Shown: positions 1-8,448, counted from the first letter of the stretch. The stretch: 9,870 nt of DNA from Bacteroidia bacterium (GCA_025996865.1 BNTV01000153.1:1-9870); one strand, 5' to 3'. The notes: generated by a model from the letters alone, not told the origin. Program-made: numbers and translations.

Positions 1-1273
1 TCGAAATGGGCGCTCGCCAAATATCTTTAATTGTTTCTTCCTGGGAAAAACCTACGGGACAGGCGTCGCTTTTAGTATTGGCAAAATACGAACGAAGCGT
101 GGCAGCTGCCGTAGGTCCCGAAATCATCCGGATAACGCACATTTGAAGATGTCCGTTGGGGTCGGTTTTTTTCAGCCAGTTGTAGGCATAGCGAAGCCAA
201 TTGTTCCGGTATTCTTCGGTTTGAACTGCAAACCATGTGATGTCGTCGTATCCCCAGCAGAAATGGTCGTTCAGATTGGCGACTCCCAAGTTGCGGCTAA
301 CTCCAAAATTGTCAAATTCCACGAGGTAGGGCATACTTTCGGCTTTCCATCCGCTTGGGGAAATGGCTCCGAGACTTTTTTGGTAAAGTCCGTCGCTGTG
401 TCCCACTTCCAGAATACCTTCCATCGGTTTGTCAACCACTTCTTTGATTCTGAGTGGAAAAGAATTAAAATCGAGCAGGCTTATTCCGTTTTTGATGAAT
501 CCCCGCATGGGCGTATGTGCATCAATCAGCACATAATGGCGGCGGGCATTCTTTTTTGCGTAATTGCGAATCATGGTTAAGAGTTCGGAATAATGCTTTT
601 TATCAGGGTCGTCGCGTCCGATGATGCCTACCTGTCCGAGGTGAAATGCTTCGCATCCGATATCAATGTAGGTTTTTGCGAGAAAATAAAACCACATTTT
701 GGTTTCGAGGTTATTGACGATGGGAGATCCTCCTCCACGGCTGGCCATCAGTGTTTCGCCTCCGGCTGCTCTTTTTATCATGTCGTTTACTCTGAAATTT
801 CGATTTTCAACAGTCTGACCGAAGGCTCTGAAAACCCATGCCGGAATTTTCAGGTTGTTGGCGTCGGCGCTTACGTGCTCAAACAAGCATCCTTGAAAGA
901 TTATTTCAGGATCATATTTGTGCATTCTTTCAACTATTTTTTTGGCATAGGCCAAAAATTCGGGGTCACCGAGTTTACTTTCTTCGCTCCATCGGTAAAT
1001 AGAGCGTCCGATAAATTTGGCGCCAATGTTTTTCAGCATGCGGATATCGTCTTCTCTGTAAGGGAATTGATAACCTTCCGGAGTACCGGGGCATAGAAAA
1101 TAACCGGCCGTAACGGCACGTTCCAAATAATTCTCCAACACTTCTCTCGAAATGGAGCCATCGAAATAATACTTGGAATTTTTGGAAAACTTGTCTTTGG
1201 CGCTCTCCGCCCGGCAGGTTAGGCCGCACACTATAAATACAAAAAGAAACAGATACCTTACGTTGTTTTTCAT
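1..1273 (-). CDS. Secreted protein of unknown family, probable TIM-barrel-like enzyme (3' end cut off)
   Basis: Reading the minus strand from the ATG at 1271-1273 gives 424 uninterrupted codons running off the left edge, so the C-terminus is missing. Residues 1-22 (MKNNVRYLFLFVFIVCGLTC...) form a signal peptide. The two cysteines do not make a good lipobox, so ordinary export is likelier than lipidation. The mature part is rich in aromatic and acidic residues. Conserved-looking blocks are IDIGCEAFHLGQV (203-215), ARRHYVLIDAHTP (243-255), LLDFNSFPLRI (266-276), SPSGWKAESMPYLVEFDN (305-322) and WGYDDITWFAVQTEEYRNNW (340-359). Alternating hydrophobic strands ending in E or D (E208, D251, E319, D343/D344) suggest a barrel hydrolase, but this is inference and no catalytic pair can be assigned. 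From memory, similar proteins occur in Bacteroidota and Firmicutes without a defined activity. It follows the SusC/SusD/DUF3823 genes by 117 bases across a hairpin, which fits a role in processing the imported ligand. The longer plus-strand frames here are shadows. Confidence 0.85.
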   Translation of the reverse strand, partial: MKNNVRYLFLFVFIVCGLTCRAESAKDKFSKNSKYYFDGSISREVLENYLERAVTAGYFLCPGTPEGYQFPYREDDIRMLKNIGAKFIGRSIYRWSEESKLGDPEFLAYAKKIVERMHKYDPEIIFQGCLFEHVSADANNLKIPAWVFRAFGQTVENRNFRVNDMIKRAAGGETLMASRGGGSPIVNNLETKMWFYFLAKTYIDIGCEAFHLGQVGIIGRDDPDKKHYSELLTMIRNYAKKNARRHYVLIDAHTPMRGFIKNGISLLDFNSFPLRIKEVVDKPMEGILEVGHSDGLYQKSLGAISPSGWKAESMPYLVEFDNFGVSRNLGVANLNDHFCWGYDDITWFAVQTEEYRNNWLRYAYNWLKKTDPNGHLQMCVIRMISGPTAAATLRSYFANTKSDACPVGFSQEETIKDIWRAPIS

Positions 1274-1328
1274 GTGTAAATAATTTGTTTTTTGTTATAA
1301 TAAAAATATAATCCTGAACAGATAAATT

Positions 1329-1367
1329 AAATTATCCCCCTGAATTTGCAAAACAAGGGGATAATTT
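1329..1367 (-). terminator. Intergenic hairpin, possible terminator or attenuator after the DUF3823 gene
   Basis: An 11-bp perfect inverted repeat (AAATTATCCCC at 1329-1339 and GGGGATAATTT at 1357-1367) encloses a 17-nt loop. On the transcribed minus strand it lies 24 bases after the stop of the DUF3823 gene and is followed by TTAATTTAT, a broken U-rich tract. The GC core of four pairs with AT flanks looks like an intrinsic terminator, though the U-tract is imperfect. No TAnnTTTG promoter is visible between the hairpin and the next gene start at 1273. The hairpin may therefore only reduce read-through into the downstream gene, or stabilise the 3' end of the susCD mRNA. Confidence 0.6.
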
Positions 1368-1390
1368 TAATACATTTAACCATCAATTGG

Positions 1391-2185
1391 TTACGGAACT
1401 ACGATTTTGACAATCGGAGAATAGTTGTATTTGCGTCCTAAAACATCTACATTCGCGCCAATACGTACATAGTATGTATAGCCGTGTTTTAACGGCATCG
1501 GCTTGGTTTCGTACCAACCGCTGATTTCCGAATCGGCAGGTAAACCAAAACGCTCTTGCATTTCTCGTCCCCACGATTTGCGAACCTCAACTCGTGCATT
1601 TCTATTGTACTCTTCTCTATCAATTCTGTTGGAATTTCCGCAAAAATTAGCCAACATGCTGATGAAAGGCATAACGTCGTACAAATTGGGCAAATTTGTG
1701 CGAACGGGCGCTTTAATACGGCATCTCATCGTCAATGCAGGCCATCCTTTTTCTCCCTGAAATTCCATTTCGCCTAACTTGGTTTCAAAATCAACGATTT
1801 GCAGGTAAGGAGTTACCGTAAAGTCTTGTTGTGTTCCTTTTTTTGTAAAAACAACACCCTTTATGGTATCAACAACCGGCCAGAACGGACCATCATAAGG
1901 CAACATATCGTAGGCGCCTGCAAACAATTTATTGTTGTTGTAAGTACCGTCGTTTTTTACCGGCAAATCTTGATGGTTTGCAACGATTCCTTTTTTCTGT
2001 TCCCAAGACCTTTCCCAGATGCGGATTTGCCAGTCGTTATTGTCCATTACCAGATTTTCACCGGTATAGGAATCTATTACTCTTCCATGAATGTTTGCAT
2101 CCGGCGCATCCCAGTTATCTATTTCCATACAGGAAGTATAGCCTAATAATGCCATTCCTGCGATTATATAAAATATTTTTTTCAT
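1391..2185 (-). CDS. DUF3823-type surface lipoprotein of a SusC/SusD locus
   Basis: This 264-residue protein has a lipoprotein signal (MKKIFYIIAGMALLGYTSC) with the lipidated cysteine at position 19. The mature start MEIDNWDAPDANIHGRVIDS is the typical opening of DUF3823 proteins, a Bacteroidota family usually encoded beside SusC/SusD pairs. The N-terminal half has a carboxypeptidase-regulatory-like beta-sandwich pattern (HGRVIDSYTGENLV). Other family-like stretches are TPYLQIVDFE near the middle and YYVRIGANVDVLGRKYNYSP near the C-terminus. The length is normal for the family. The gene starts 27 bases after the susD stop, so it is almost certainly in the same transcript. The molecular role of the family is unknown. 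By location it is probably an outer-membrane, surface-exposed accessory to the transporter, perhaps for ligand binding. The family call rests on remembered sequence patterns, not on a search. Confidence 0.85.
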   Translation of the reverse strand: MKKIFYIIAGMALLGYTSCMEIDNWDAPDANIHGRVIDSYTGENLVMDNNDWQIRIWERSWEQKKGIVANHQDLPVKNDGTYNNNKLFAGAYDMLPYDGPFWPVVDTIKGVVFTKKGTQQDFTVTPYLQIVDFETKLGEMEFQGEKGWPALTMRCRIKAPVRTNLPNLYDVMPFISMLANFCGNSNRIDREEYNRNARVEVRKSWGREMQERFGLPADSEISGWYETKPMPLKHGYTYYVRIGANVDVLGRKYNYSPIVKIVVP

Positions 2186-2212
2186 ATTTTTTTATTTATA
2201 TTAGTTAATAAA

Positions 2213-4318
2213 TCAACGAAGCGGATTTTTAGGCAACAGATTTGGATTCTTGTTGATTTCGTCCTGAGGAATCGGCATCCAATAGATATTTTTATTTCTG
2301 GCGTCATACTCTTTGCCTCCCTTATGGAAATGATTCAAATATACCCAATCTTTTGTATCGGCAACATAATAGCACATCAATCCCCTTGGCCTGAAATGAT
2401 CCAAAATCTGGTTGCAAGTTCTCCACCGGCGTATATCCCACCAGCGATGATTTTCAAAGGCTAATTCGCGTTGACGTTCATCGCGAATGAATTGCAGATT
2501 TTCATCAATTGCATAAGGCGTTGAGAAAGTGTATATAGGATAACCGATTATTGGCTTTTGACTTACATCTGCGGGAGCGCCTTTATAAGGATTGACATTG
2601 ATACTGCCGGCACGCTCGCGAATCGGTTGAATATACTTATCGAATGCTTCCTGCTTTTTGCCTAATTCGTAAGCGGCTTCAGCTACATTCAGATAAATTT
2701 CACCCAAGCGGAAGACAATCCAGTCTGTTTCACTGCCGAACAGCACGGCACGGCTTATCGGAAGAGCAGGGTCAACGTATTTACGAGTAAACACACCGGT
2801 ATAGGTGTTGTTTTCACTTCCGTTGTTGTCATGTATCCCATGTCTTCCCGCCGTAGTGATTACCTCTCCCGAAGGCAAGGTATATGTACGTTCATTGGCA
2901 TTTTTACCTAATATACGATTGCCGCTTTTGTAAGTACCGTCCGGGTTTGCTTCAACGGGTATGTTGGCCGGAGCCCAGCCTGATTCGCCATTTCCGGAAG
3001 CTCCTGCCGTCCAAGTGTTGGGATAGGTCAAAAAAGCGCCGCGTTGAATATCAAACTTCGCGCCGCGTAATTCATCGCCGTGGAAGTAAACAGTTCCTTG
3101 CAAACGTGGTTCTACGGTAATACCAGCACCTTGATGTATGGTACCGTCAGCGCCGCTTCTAATTTTGATATTGTCCTTGGTAAAAGTTTCTCTATCAGGG
3201 AAACGAATAGGAGCATAAGTCGTATCTAAACCATTGGGCGCTTCCGTAAGGGCCGGAAAATCGTAGAGCAACATCAATTCCAGCGTGGGACTGCAATGGG
3301 TGCCCGGGCCGGAACCCATATCGGGATTCGGACTCATCATGGCGTCATAACAATGTCTCAACCGGGTGTTGCCTGATACCTGATCGTCAAATATCTTCAC
3401 GAAAATATTTTCTCTTGAAGTATTATCCAAAAACAATTGGGCATAATTGGTTGCCAAATCGTCTGGATACTTCTTGTAGAGTTCATATCTGCCCGAATTA
3501 ATAATGAGATTACCCGCATCGTAAGCATATTGAAAGAATTCATTCGCTTTGTCGGGAGAAATTCCTGCAAAACCGCCGACAACGGCTGGATCCGTGTCCA
3601 ATCCCAAGTATTGCGTATATTTGGCAATCGTACCGGCGTAAAGCATGGCGCGCGACATCAATGCGGCTGCTGTGTATTTGTTTGCTCTATTGGGTTGCTT
3701 TCTATTAGCCATTGTTTGCTCTTCAGCCAGATTATCAATGGCAAATTGCAAATCATCGTGTATAAATTTCCATGAATCGTACTCCGTAGCACGAGGCGTT
3801 TGAAGAGATTCCAAGGGCGCTAAAGGGTCCTGTACTTCTGTTACAATAGGTATTCCGCCGTAACGTTTTACCATGGCGAAATAAATAAATGCTCTCAAGA
3901 AATGCGCCTCGCCTAAAATATTATTGAATTTGGCTTCCTCAAAATCAGCTTGGTGAGTTTTAAAAATAGTGATAAAAGTATTTATTTCACGAACACGGCC
4001 GTACTCCCAATACTTGGGGTTATCATTGGTTTGAACGCCTCCCCAGTCGTCCGCCACTTCGCCGGATGCCTGAGTCAAAGAATTTTTGTAAGCTTCCCAA
4101 TTGTTGCTGCCTCCGTTGCCGAAATTTTCATTGGCATAAAAACCAAAATCTTCGATAGGCAAGTAATTATAGAAGCGGGTCAACAATGCTTGTGCGCCAT
4201 ATTCATCCGTGTATAATTCGGCCTCGCCTAATTGTCCGACAGGTACCGTATTTAAATCTTGACAGGCAGACATAAACAAACCCGCTATTGCTGTTAATAT
4301 TATATATTTAATTTTCAT
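2213..4318 (-). CDS. susD-like: SusD/RagB-family nutrient-binding outer-membrane lipoprotein
   Basis: This protein of 701 residues is at the long end for SusD proteins. MKIKYIILTAIAGLFMSAC is a lipoprotein signal with the lipobox cysteine at residue 19. The N-terminal SusD-like segment has the family's TPR-type helices, for example LGEAHFLRAFIYFAMVKRYG (135-154) followed by GIPIVTE. The C-terminal hallmark RDERQRELAFENHRWWDIRR begins near residue 612, and FRLGEIYLNVAEAAYELGKK lies upstream of it. SusD proteins cap the extracellular face of a SusC barrel, bind the ligand and hand it over. The ORF starts 12 bases after the susC stop, the usual SusC-SusD arrangement, so the two genes are co-transcribed and should form one complex. 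The substrate cannot be told from sequence: SusD-like proteins serve glycans and also peptides. The middle region (about 330-560), where extra length and variable loops lie, is the likely specificity region. Confidence 0.97.
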   Translation of the reverse strand: MKIKYIILTAIAGLFMSACQDLNTVPVGQLGEAELYTDEYGAQALLTRFYNYLPIEDFGFYANENFGNGGSNNWEAYKNSLTQASGEVADDWGGVQTNDNPKYWEYGRVREINTFITIFKTHQADFEEAKFNNILGEAHFLRAFIYFAMVKRYGGIPIVTEVQDPLAPLESLQTPRATEYDSWKFIHDDLQFAIDNLAEEQTMANRKQPNRANKYTAAALMSRAMLYAGTIAKYTQYLGLDTDPAVVGGFAGISPDKANEFFQYAYDAGNLIINSGRYELYKKYPDDLATNYAQLFLDNTSRENIFVKIFDDQVSGNTRLRHCYDAMMSPNPDMGSGPGTHCSPTLELMLLYDFPALTEAPNGLDTTYAPIRFPDRETFTKDNIKIRSGADGTIHQGAGITVEPRLQGTVYFHGDELRGAKFDIQRGAFLTYPNTWTAGASGNGESGWAPANIPVEANPDGTYKSGNRILGKNANERTYTLPSGEVITTAGRHGIHDNNGSENNTYTGVFTRKYVDPALPISRAVLFGSETDWIVFRLGEIYLNVAEAAYELGKKQEAFDKYIQPIRERAGSINVNPYKGAPADVSQKPIIGYPIYTFSTPYAIDENLQFIRDERQRELAFENHRWWDIRRWRTCNQILDHFRPRGLMCYYVADTKDWVYLNHFHKGGKEYDARNKNIYWMPIPQDEINKNPNLLPKNPLR

Positions 4319-4330
4319 ATACTTGTTTTT

Positions 4331-7300
4331 TTAAAATTTAAGATTCAAACCCAAGGTATAAGTTCTGTTAATAGGATAGTTGTAGAAAGATATACTACCA
4401 CTATTATTAGTAGAATTAGTAGCATTATCACTCGCTCCTCCAAATCGTCCGGGGCGTTCGGGGTCAACATTTCTCAACGGCGAGAATGTCAATAAATTGT
4501 AGCCGCTCACATAGATTCTCAGATTCTTGATACCTGCTTTAGCCAATATTGCTTTAGGAACCGTATAACCGATTTCCAAGGTTTTTAAGCGAAGATAAGA
4601 GGTATTTATTACATTATTCGACTGTGTGGTGCGTCCGTTACGGCCGGTAACCGGATAATAACCCTCTATCCATTGGGTATCCATCGCCCATTTATCTGCC
4701 ATCGGATCAACCGGATGCCATCTGTCCATCCACTGATCCAATGCGTTGGCGCCTCCAAAAGGCAAAGCTTCCGTAAAAACCTCATCATAACTGGCATAAA
4801 CGCCGTAAGCTCCTTGAAAGTTTAAAGCCAAGTCGAAATTATTATACGAGGCTCCGGTGTTGATACCATAGTTGAATACCGGCATTCCGTAAGAAGCATA
4901 AGGATATTCGTCTTGGTCGTTGACAACGCCGTCGCCGTTCCAGTCCCGTCCATACCAGTCGCCCGGTAAAGCGTCTTGATTAACCGGAATAGTTGAATTC
5001 CGAATTTGTTCCAAAGAGGTCCACATTCCTGCCTGTTCTCTTGTCCACCAGATATTTGTATTGCGGTGGTCGCTCCGGTTACGCCAGTAATCATAAGAGT
5101 TGTTTGCCGGATTTTCTATCCAATTCATACGCCGACCTTGGGTGGCTGAAATTTGCGCATTGACAAAATAGTTCACTTTCCCTACTTTGTTGCGATGTTT
5201 TAACTCAATTTCCCAACCATAGTTACGATCGCTGTTCAAGTTTTCATCAGGCAAGTCAGCGCCCACTGTTCCGGGTATAATCGCTACCCTTTTTGCCTTC
5301 AAACCGGTACGGTCGCGTTGCCAAATTTCAAAAGTACCGGATAACAGACTTTTCCATAAGTTGTAATCAATTGCCAAATTGTATAGTTTAGTTCTATACC
5401 ATGTTAGATTCGGATTGGTAATCCCCGGATAGCTTAAACCTGAGGTTAAAGCAGTCTCGTCTTGTCCATAATACCATGCTCTGTCATTGGTAGGATTGTA
5501 GGCAGTAAATATAGGCGCATAATCACCTCCACCGCTATCGTCTCCCATTTCACCGTAAGAAGCCCTTAATTTCAAGTCACTTAAGAAGTCTATCCTGTTT
5601 TTGAGGAAAGGTTCTTCGCTGATGCGATAAGCCAGCTGACCGGAAGGGAAGAATCCCCAGCGAGCGCCGGCGGGAAATTTGGAGCTGCCGTCGTAGCGAA
5701 ACATGAATGAAGCTATGTATTTGCCGGCATAATCGTAATTGAATTGACCGATAAAACCTTGACTTGCACGTTCGACAGGTTTTCCTCCACTTCCTTTTTG
5801 ATTGGTCTCTGCGGCAATTGCAATTTGGTCGCTGTTGTAGAAAATTTCACGTTGGGCCTCTACTCCCCAACCCCAAGAATTATAAGCTTCTTCGAAAGTT
5901 AAAGCGCTATTAATACCGTGGTCTCCAAATTTGGCGATGTAGTTCAAACCCAACTGCATATCCGTGTCGTAAGCGAAATCGAAATTGCGAAGGGTGGTGG
6001 CAGGATTAGATCCTTTTGAAATAGCATCATAAGTCTTGTTTATTGCATTATAATTATACAGGTTATATTTTCCCGCATAAGACCGGCTGCTTGGCAAACT
6101 CATATTATAGTCGAACATGCCTTTTGCCGACAATCCCTTTATCCCTGGAACATCGTAGGTCAAAGTTATTCCCGAATTCATTGTTCGACGATAATTGAGG
6201 TTGTAACCATTGAGGTCTTTTCGGGTCATAGCCACCATGTTGTTGCCGTCTTGCAATATCGTATTGTCTCCATTGTAGTACAGCGGATTGTCGTTGGCAT
6301 AGACGGGAGCTGCCGATTTAGTCAACCATACATTTTTGTAGAGCGACCAGTCGGTACGCGGATTTTGAGTTTCTCCCAAAACGGCGGCAAGAGAAACGCG
6401 CGCTTTTAAACGTTTAGTAATCTGCGCATCAATGTTTGAACGGAAATTATAACGTTTATCCCAAATATCGCCACTCTGGTAATTACCATCCTGTTGGAAA
6501 TAGGATAAATTGAGATAATATCTCAATTTTTCCGAGCCGCCGTTAATACTGAAGTTGTGTTGTTGTTGAGGGCTTATTTTTTTGAAAACGGCATTAATCC
6601 AGTTGGTAGATTGCCTTTCACCGGTTACGAATGGTTCGATAAACGTTTTGTAATCTTTGGCTGCCGGTTGCATCCTAAAATAGTTGTCTCCGAAATTCGC
6701 CCAGGCTTGTTCGTTGATTAAGGTATAATATTCGATGGCGTCAACAGCTTCCGGTACATAGAGAAATTGCTGGAAAGTGAAGTTGCTGCTATAGGAGATG
6801 TCCACTTTGCCGTTTAGGTTCTCTCCTTGCTTGGTGGTAATCAATATAACACCATTGGCAGCGCGTAAACCATAAATAGCGGCTGTACCGTCCTTCAATA
6901 CCGATACACTTTCGATTTCTTCCGGATCCATACGGGTGAAATAATCCTTGTTGCGTTGTACACCGTCAATAACGAAGAGCGGCGTACCTAAACCACGAAT
7001 ATCAATTTCCGTGTCGTAGGCGCCCGGCTGACTGCTCTTTTGCGTGATACGGACACCCGGCAATTTACCTGCCAAAGCGTTAAGTACGTTTTCGTTCTTG
7101 GTAACCGTAATGTCCTTGCTGGTTACCGATGAAACCGACCCCGTCATGGTAAGTTTCTTTTGAGAAAGATTCCCGATAATAACCACTTCATCCAAACTCG
7201 TTTCTTCTAATTCTAACTTAATGTTAAAATTAGCATTGTTTCCAACGGCTACTTTTTGAGTGACATAGCCTAAATAAGAAATAGTAAGTGTTTCTTTTGG

Positions 7301-7528
7301 GGCTACTTCCAGCGTAAACTCGCCTTCAATGTTTGTAGCAATCCCCCTCAAGGTACCGGTAACGGCAACAGACGCACCGATAATAGGATCCCCTGTGGAT
7401 GCATCAAATACTACGCCTTTAATCGTTTTTGTTTGCGCAAATCCGGATACAGCCATCCCAAAACAGATAATTACGGTAAACATTGTCCGAATTACCCAAC
7501 TTTTTTCTTTCAATCTGTTTTTTTTCAT
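4331..7528 (-). CDS. susC-like: SusC/RagA-family TonB-dependent outer-membrane transporter
   Basis: This protein has 1065 residues, a normal SusC length. A signal peptide ends near GFAQ (residues 29-32). A carboxypeptidase-D-regulatory-like domain follows (about 36-108, IKGVVFDASTGDPIIGASVA onward). Then comes the plug domain (about 112-235) with SLDEVVIIG at its start, NALAGKLPGVRI, LFVIDGV and the SusC signature VLKDGTAAIYGLRAANGVIL before TTKQG. The rest is the 22-strand barrel, ending in the aromatic strand TYTLGLNLKF with a terminal phenylalanine as outer-membrane assembly requires. An acidic loop DWNGDGVVNDQDE near residue 870 resembles the metal-binding-like loop common in this family. 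No N-terminal STN (secretin/TonB short N-terminal) domain is present, so signalling through a FecR-type anti-sigma factor is not expected. This fits control by the nearby SARP-like regulator instead. The gene heads the susC-susD-DUF3823 unit. Its start lacks a Shine-Dalgarno sequence, and the leader upstream is about 190 bases long. Confidence 0.97.
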   Translation of the reverse strand: MKKNRLKEKSWVIRTMFTVIICFGMAVSGFAQTKTIKGVVFDASTGDPIIGASVAVTGTLRGIATNIEGEFTLEVAPKETLTISYLGYVTQKVAVGNNANFNIKLELEETSLDEVVIIGNLSQKKLTMTGSVSSVTSKDITVTKNENVLNALAGKLPGVRITQKSSQPGAYDTEIDIRGLGTPLFVIDGVQRNKDYFTRMDPEEIESVSVLKDGTAAIYGLRAANGVILITTKQGENLNGKVDISYSSNFTFQQFLYVPEAVDAIEYYTLINEQAWANFGDNYFRMQPAAKDYKTFIEPFVTGERQSTNWINAVFKKISPQQQHNFSINGGSEKLRYYLNLSYFQQDGNYQSGDIWDKRYNFRSNIDAQITKRLKARVSLAAVLGETQNPRTDWSLYKNVWLTKSAAPVYANDNPLYYNGDNTILQDGNNMVAMTRKDLNGYNLNYRRTMNSGITLTYDVPGIKGLSAKGMFDYNMSLPSSRSYAGKYNLYNYNAINKTYDAISKGSNPATTLRNFDFAYDTDMQLGLNYIAKFGDHGINSALTFEEAYNSWGWGVEAQREIFYNSDQIAIAAETNQKGSGGKPVERASQGFIGQFNYDYAGKYIASFMFRYDGSSKFPAGARWGFFPSGQLAYRISEEPFLKNRIDFLSDLKLRASYGEMGDDSGGGDYAPIFTAYNPTNDRAWYYGQDETALTSGLSYPGITNPNLTWYRTKLYNLAIDYNLWKSLLSGTFEIWQRDRTGLKAKRVAIIPGTVGADLPDENLNSDRNYGWEIELKHRNKVGKVNYFVNAQISATQGRRMNWIENPANNSYDYWRNRSDHRNTNIWWTREQAGMWTSLEQIRNSTIPVNQDALPGDWYGRDWNGDGVVNDQDEYPYASYGMPVFNYGINTGASYNNFDLALNFQGAYGVYASYDEVFTEALPFGGANALDQWMDRWHPVDPMADKWAMDTQWIEGYYPVTGRNGRTTQSNNVINTSYLRLKTLEIGYTVPKAILAKAGIKNLRIYVSGYNLLTFSPLRNVDPERPGRFGGASDNATNSTNNSGSISFYNYPINRTYTLGLNLKF

Positions 7529-7575
7529 GAAATTTTTAGATTTGTTTGTGTTTATTTGATAATTTATAACTAAGA

Positions 7576-7600
7576 GATGTTAACAACGAAGTTGTACATC
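7576..7600 (-). other. Stem-loop in the susC 5' leader
   Basis: GATGT-TA-ACAAC-GAA-GTTGT-ACATC can fold into two 5-bp stems separated by a 2-nt bulge, closed by a 3-nt loop. It lies about 50 bases before the susC start, inside the proposed long leader. A separate perfect 12-bp palindrome, CATAATATTATG, sits at 7650-7661. Either could shape translation or mRNA stability. In such AT-rich sequence they may also be chance, and no known riboswitch class is recognised. Confidence 0.35.
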
Positions 7601-7720
7601 ATGAATGAATCCTGTTTTTCTAAGGACTGTTGTTTTGAACTTGATTTTTCATAATATTATGTATAACATTAAAAGAAGTTTTTTTGTACAAATTTAAAGT
7701 TATTACGTGTTTCTTAGGGA

Positions 7721-7728
7721 CAAAAATA
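7721..7728 (-). promoter_or_regulatory. Predicted -7 promoter element of susC
   Basis: The minus strand reads TATTTTTG, a match to the Bacteroidota -7 consensus TAnnTTTG. It lies 192 bases before the susC start codon and exactly 11 nt downstream of the last TTATTAA unit of the upstream repeat array. This is the same spacing as at the promoter of the 220-residue gene. No separate -33 TTTG is seen at the expected distance. That position falls inside the repeats, as expected for an activator-dependent promoter. The transcription start would be near 7714. Confidence 0.6.
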
Positions 7729-7739
7729 ACTGTTGACCT

Positions 7740-7775
7740 TTAATAACTATCTTAATAAAAGTATTAATTTTAAAA
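7740..7775 (-). repeat. Three tandem 12-bp units upstream of susC, candidate activator operator
   Basis: On the plus strand the units are TTAATAACTATC (7740-7751), TTAATAAAAGTA (7752-7763) and TTAATTTTAAAA (7764-7775). On the transcribed strand the shared core is TTATTAA, intact in the two proximal units and reduced to ATTAA in the distal one. The array sits between the stop of the 220-residue gene and the susC promoter element. It has the same period, orientation and promoter distance as the array at 8507-8542. I infer that it is a binding site for the SARP-like regulator encoded upstream. Confidence 0.6.
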
Positions 7776-7785
7776 AAATCTTTTA

Positions 7786-8448
7786 TTAGAGTGAAAAAGA
7801 ATAGTTAATAATGGCTTTCACACTTTCAATTTTATTGAAATTTGTTTTATTTTCTTTTGAATATGCTTCAATCTCTGCTTGATGAGATTTGAAAAATTTT
7901 ATTAAACTCTTCAACGAATTGATTTTTTCAAATTTTTTTCCATTTTTAATGAAGACAGTCGATTCATCGATACCTTCTATTTTTTCTTCGGGGCCTAATA
8001 TATACAAACTACCACTGCTGTTAGTAGTTGTTAATCCCTCTATTGATCCCGTTTGAGAATAAGCTCCGTAACCGGCTGCTTTCCCTTTGGAAAGAACTTT
8101 GGTTTTATAACCGATATAATATTCCTTATTTACTGTTTCAATCCGTTCATAAAAAGCCTTGTTTCCGGCGGGGAGGAATGAATGCTCTCCGATGACCACC
8201 GCCGCAACAGCGTTTGCATCAAGCTCATTCATAACATTTTCACCCTCGATGTACAACATTCTTTCATCAACCATATCATAGTTGAGTAGTGCCAATAGTC
8301 GGGTATTTCCCCCTTTCAGTATGACATATCCTTTTTCAAATTGTGGAAAAAGAAACGTTTTTATAGAATCCTCACCGGCTGCTTTTGCATTATCGGACGA
8401 GATTGCTAAAATTAATGAAGCAAAAAGAAAAATCAATATTTTTTTCAT
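7786..8448 (-). CDS. Secreted protein of unknown function, Bacteroidota-type
   Basis: This 220-residue protein has an N-terminal signal peptide with a signal-peptidase-I-like site (SSDNAKA before AGEDS, cleavage near residue 23). The mature N-terminal half (about 33-115) looks beta-rich: FPQFEKGYVILKGG, LLALLNYDMVDERMLYIEG, then AVVIGEHSFLPAGNKAFYER. This pattern recalls a common but uncharacterised family of Bacteroidota exported proteins. The C-terminal quarter (about 172-215) is lysine-rich and probably helical. It has no lipobox, transmembrane helix or recognisable enzyme motif. It lies between the regulator and susC with its own predicted promoter and repeat array, so it is probably expressed with the locus and not merely by read-through. 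Its role is not known. A periplasmic or surface accessory protein is plausible. No convincing terminator hairpin follows its stop. Confidence 0.85.
   Translation of the reverse strand: MKKILIFLFASLILAISSDNAKAAGEDSIKTFLFPQFEKGYVILKGGNTRLLALLNYDMVDERMLYIEGENVMNELDANAVAAVVIGEHSFLPAGNKAFYERIETVNKEYYIGYKTKVLSKGKAAGYGAYSQTGSIEGLTTTNSSGSLYILGPEEKIEGIDESTVFIKNGKKFEKINSLKSLIKFFKSHQAEIEAYSKENKTNFNKIESVKAIINYSFSL

Noticed and set aside
143..1096. Two plus-strand open frames (143-580 and 593-1096) that look like genes of 145 and 167 codons
   Set aside because: They lie opposite the continuous minus-strand frame 1273-1, which has a signal peptide and protein-like composition. The plus-strand translations show no recognisable domain.
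975..1229. Minus-strand frame of 84 codons at 975-1229
   Set aside because: It is a different frame inside the secreted protein gene, with arginine-rich, shadow-like composition and no start context.
7689..7696. TAAATTTG on the minus strand as the susC promoter element
   Set aside because: It fits TAnnTTTG, but the nearest upstream TTTG is 24 nt away, too far for a usual -33 element. The repeat array is 43 nt away. TATTTTTG at 7721-7728 has the 11-nt spacing seen at the sister promoter. TAAATTTG could still be a secondary start.
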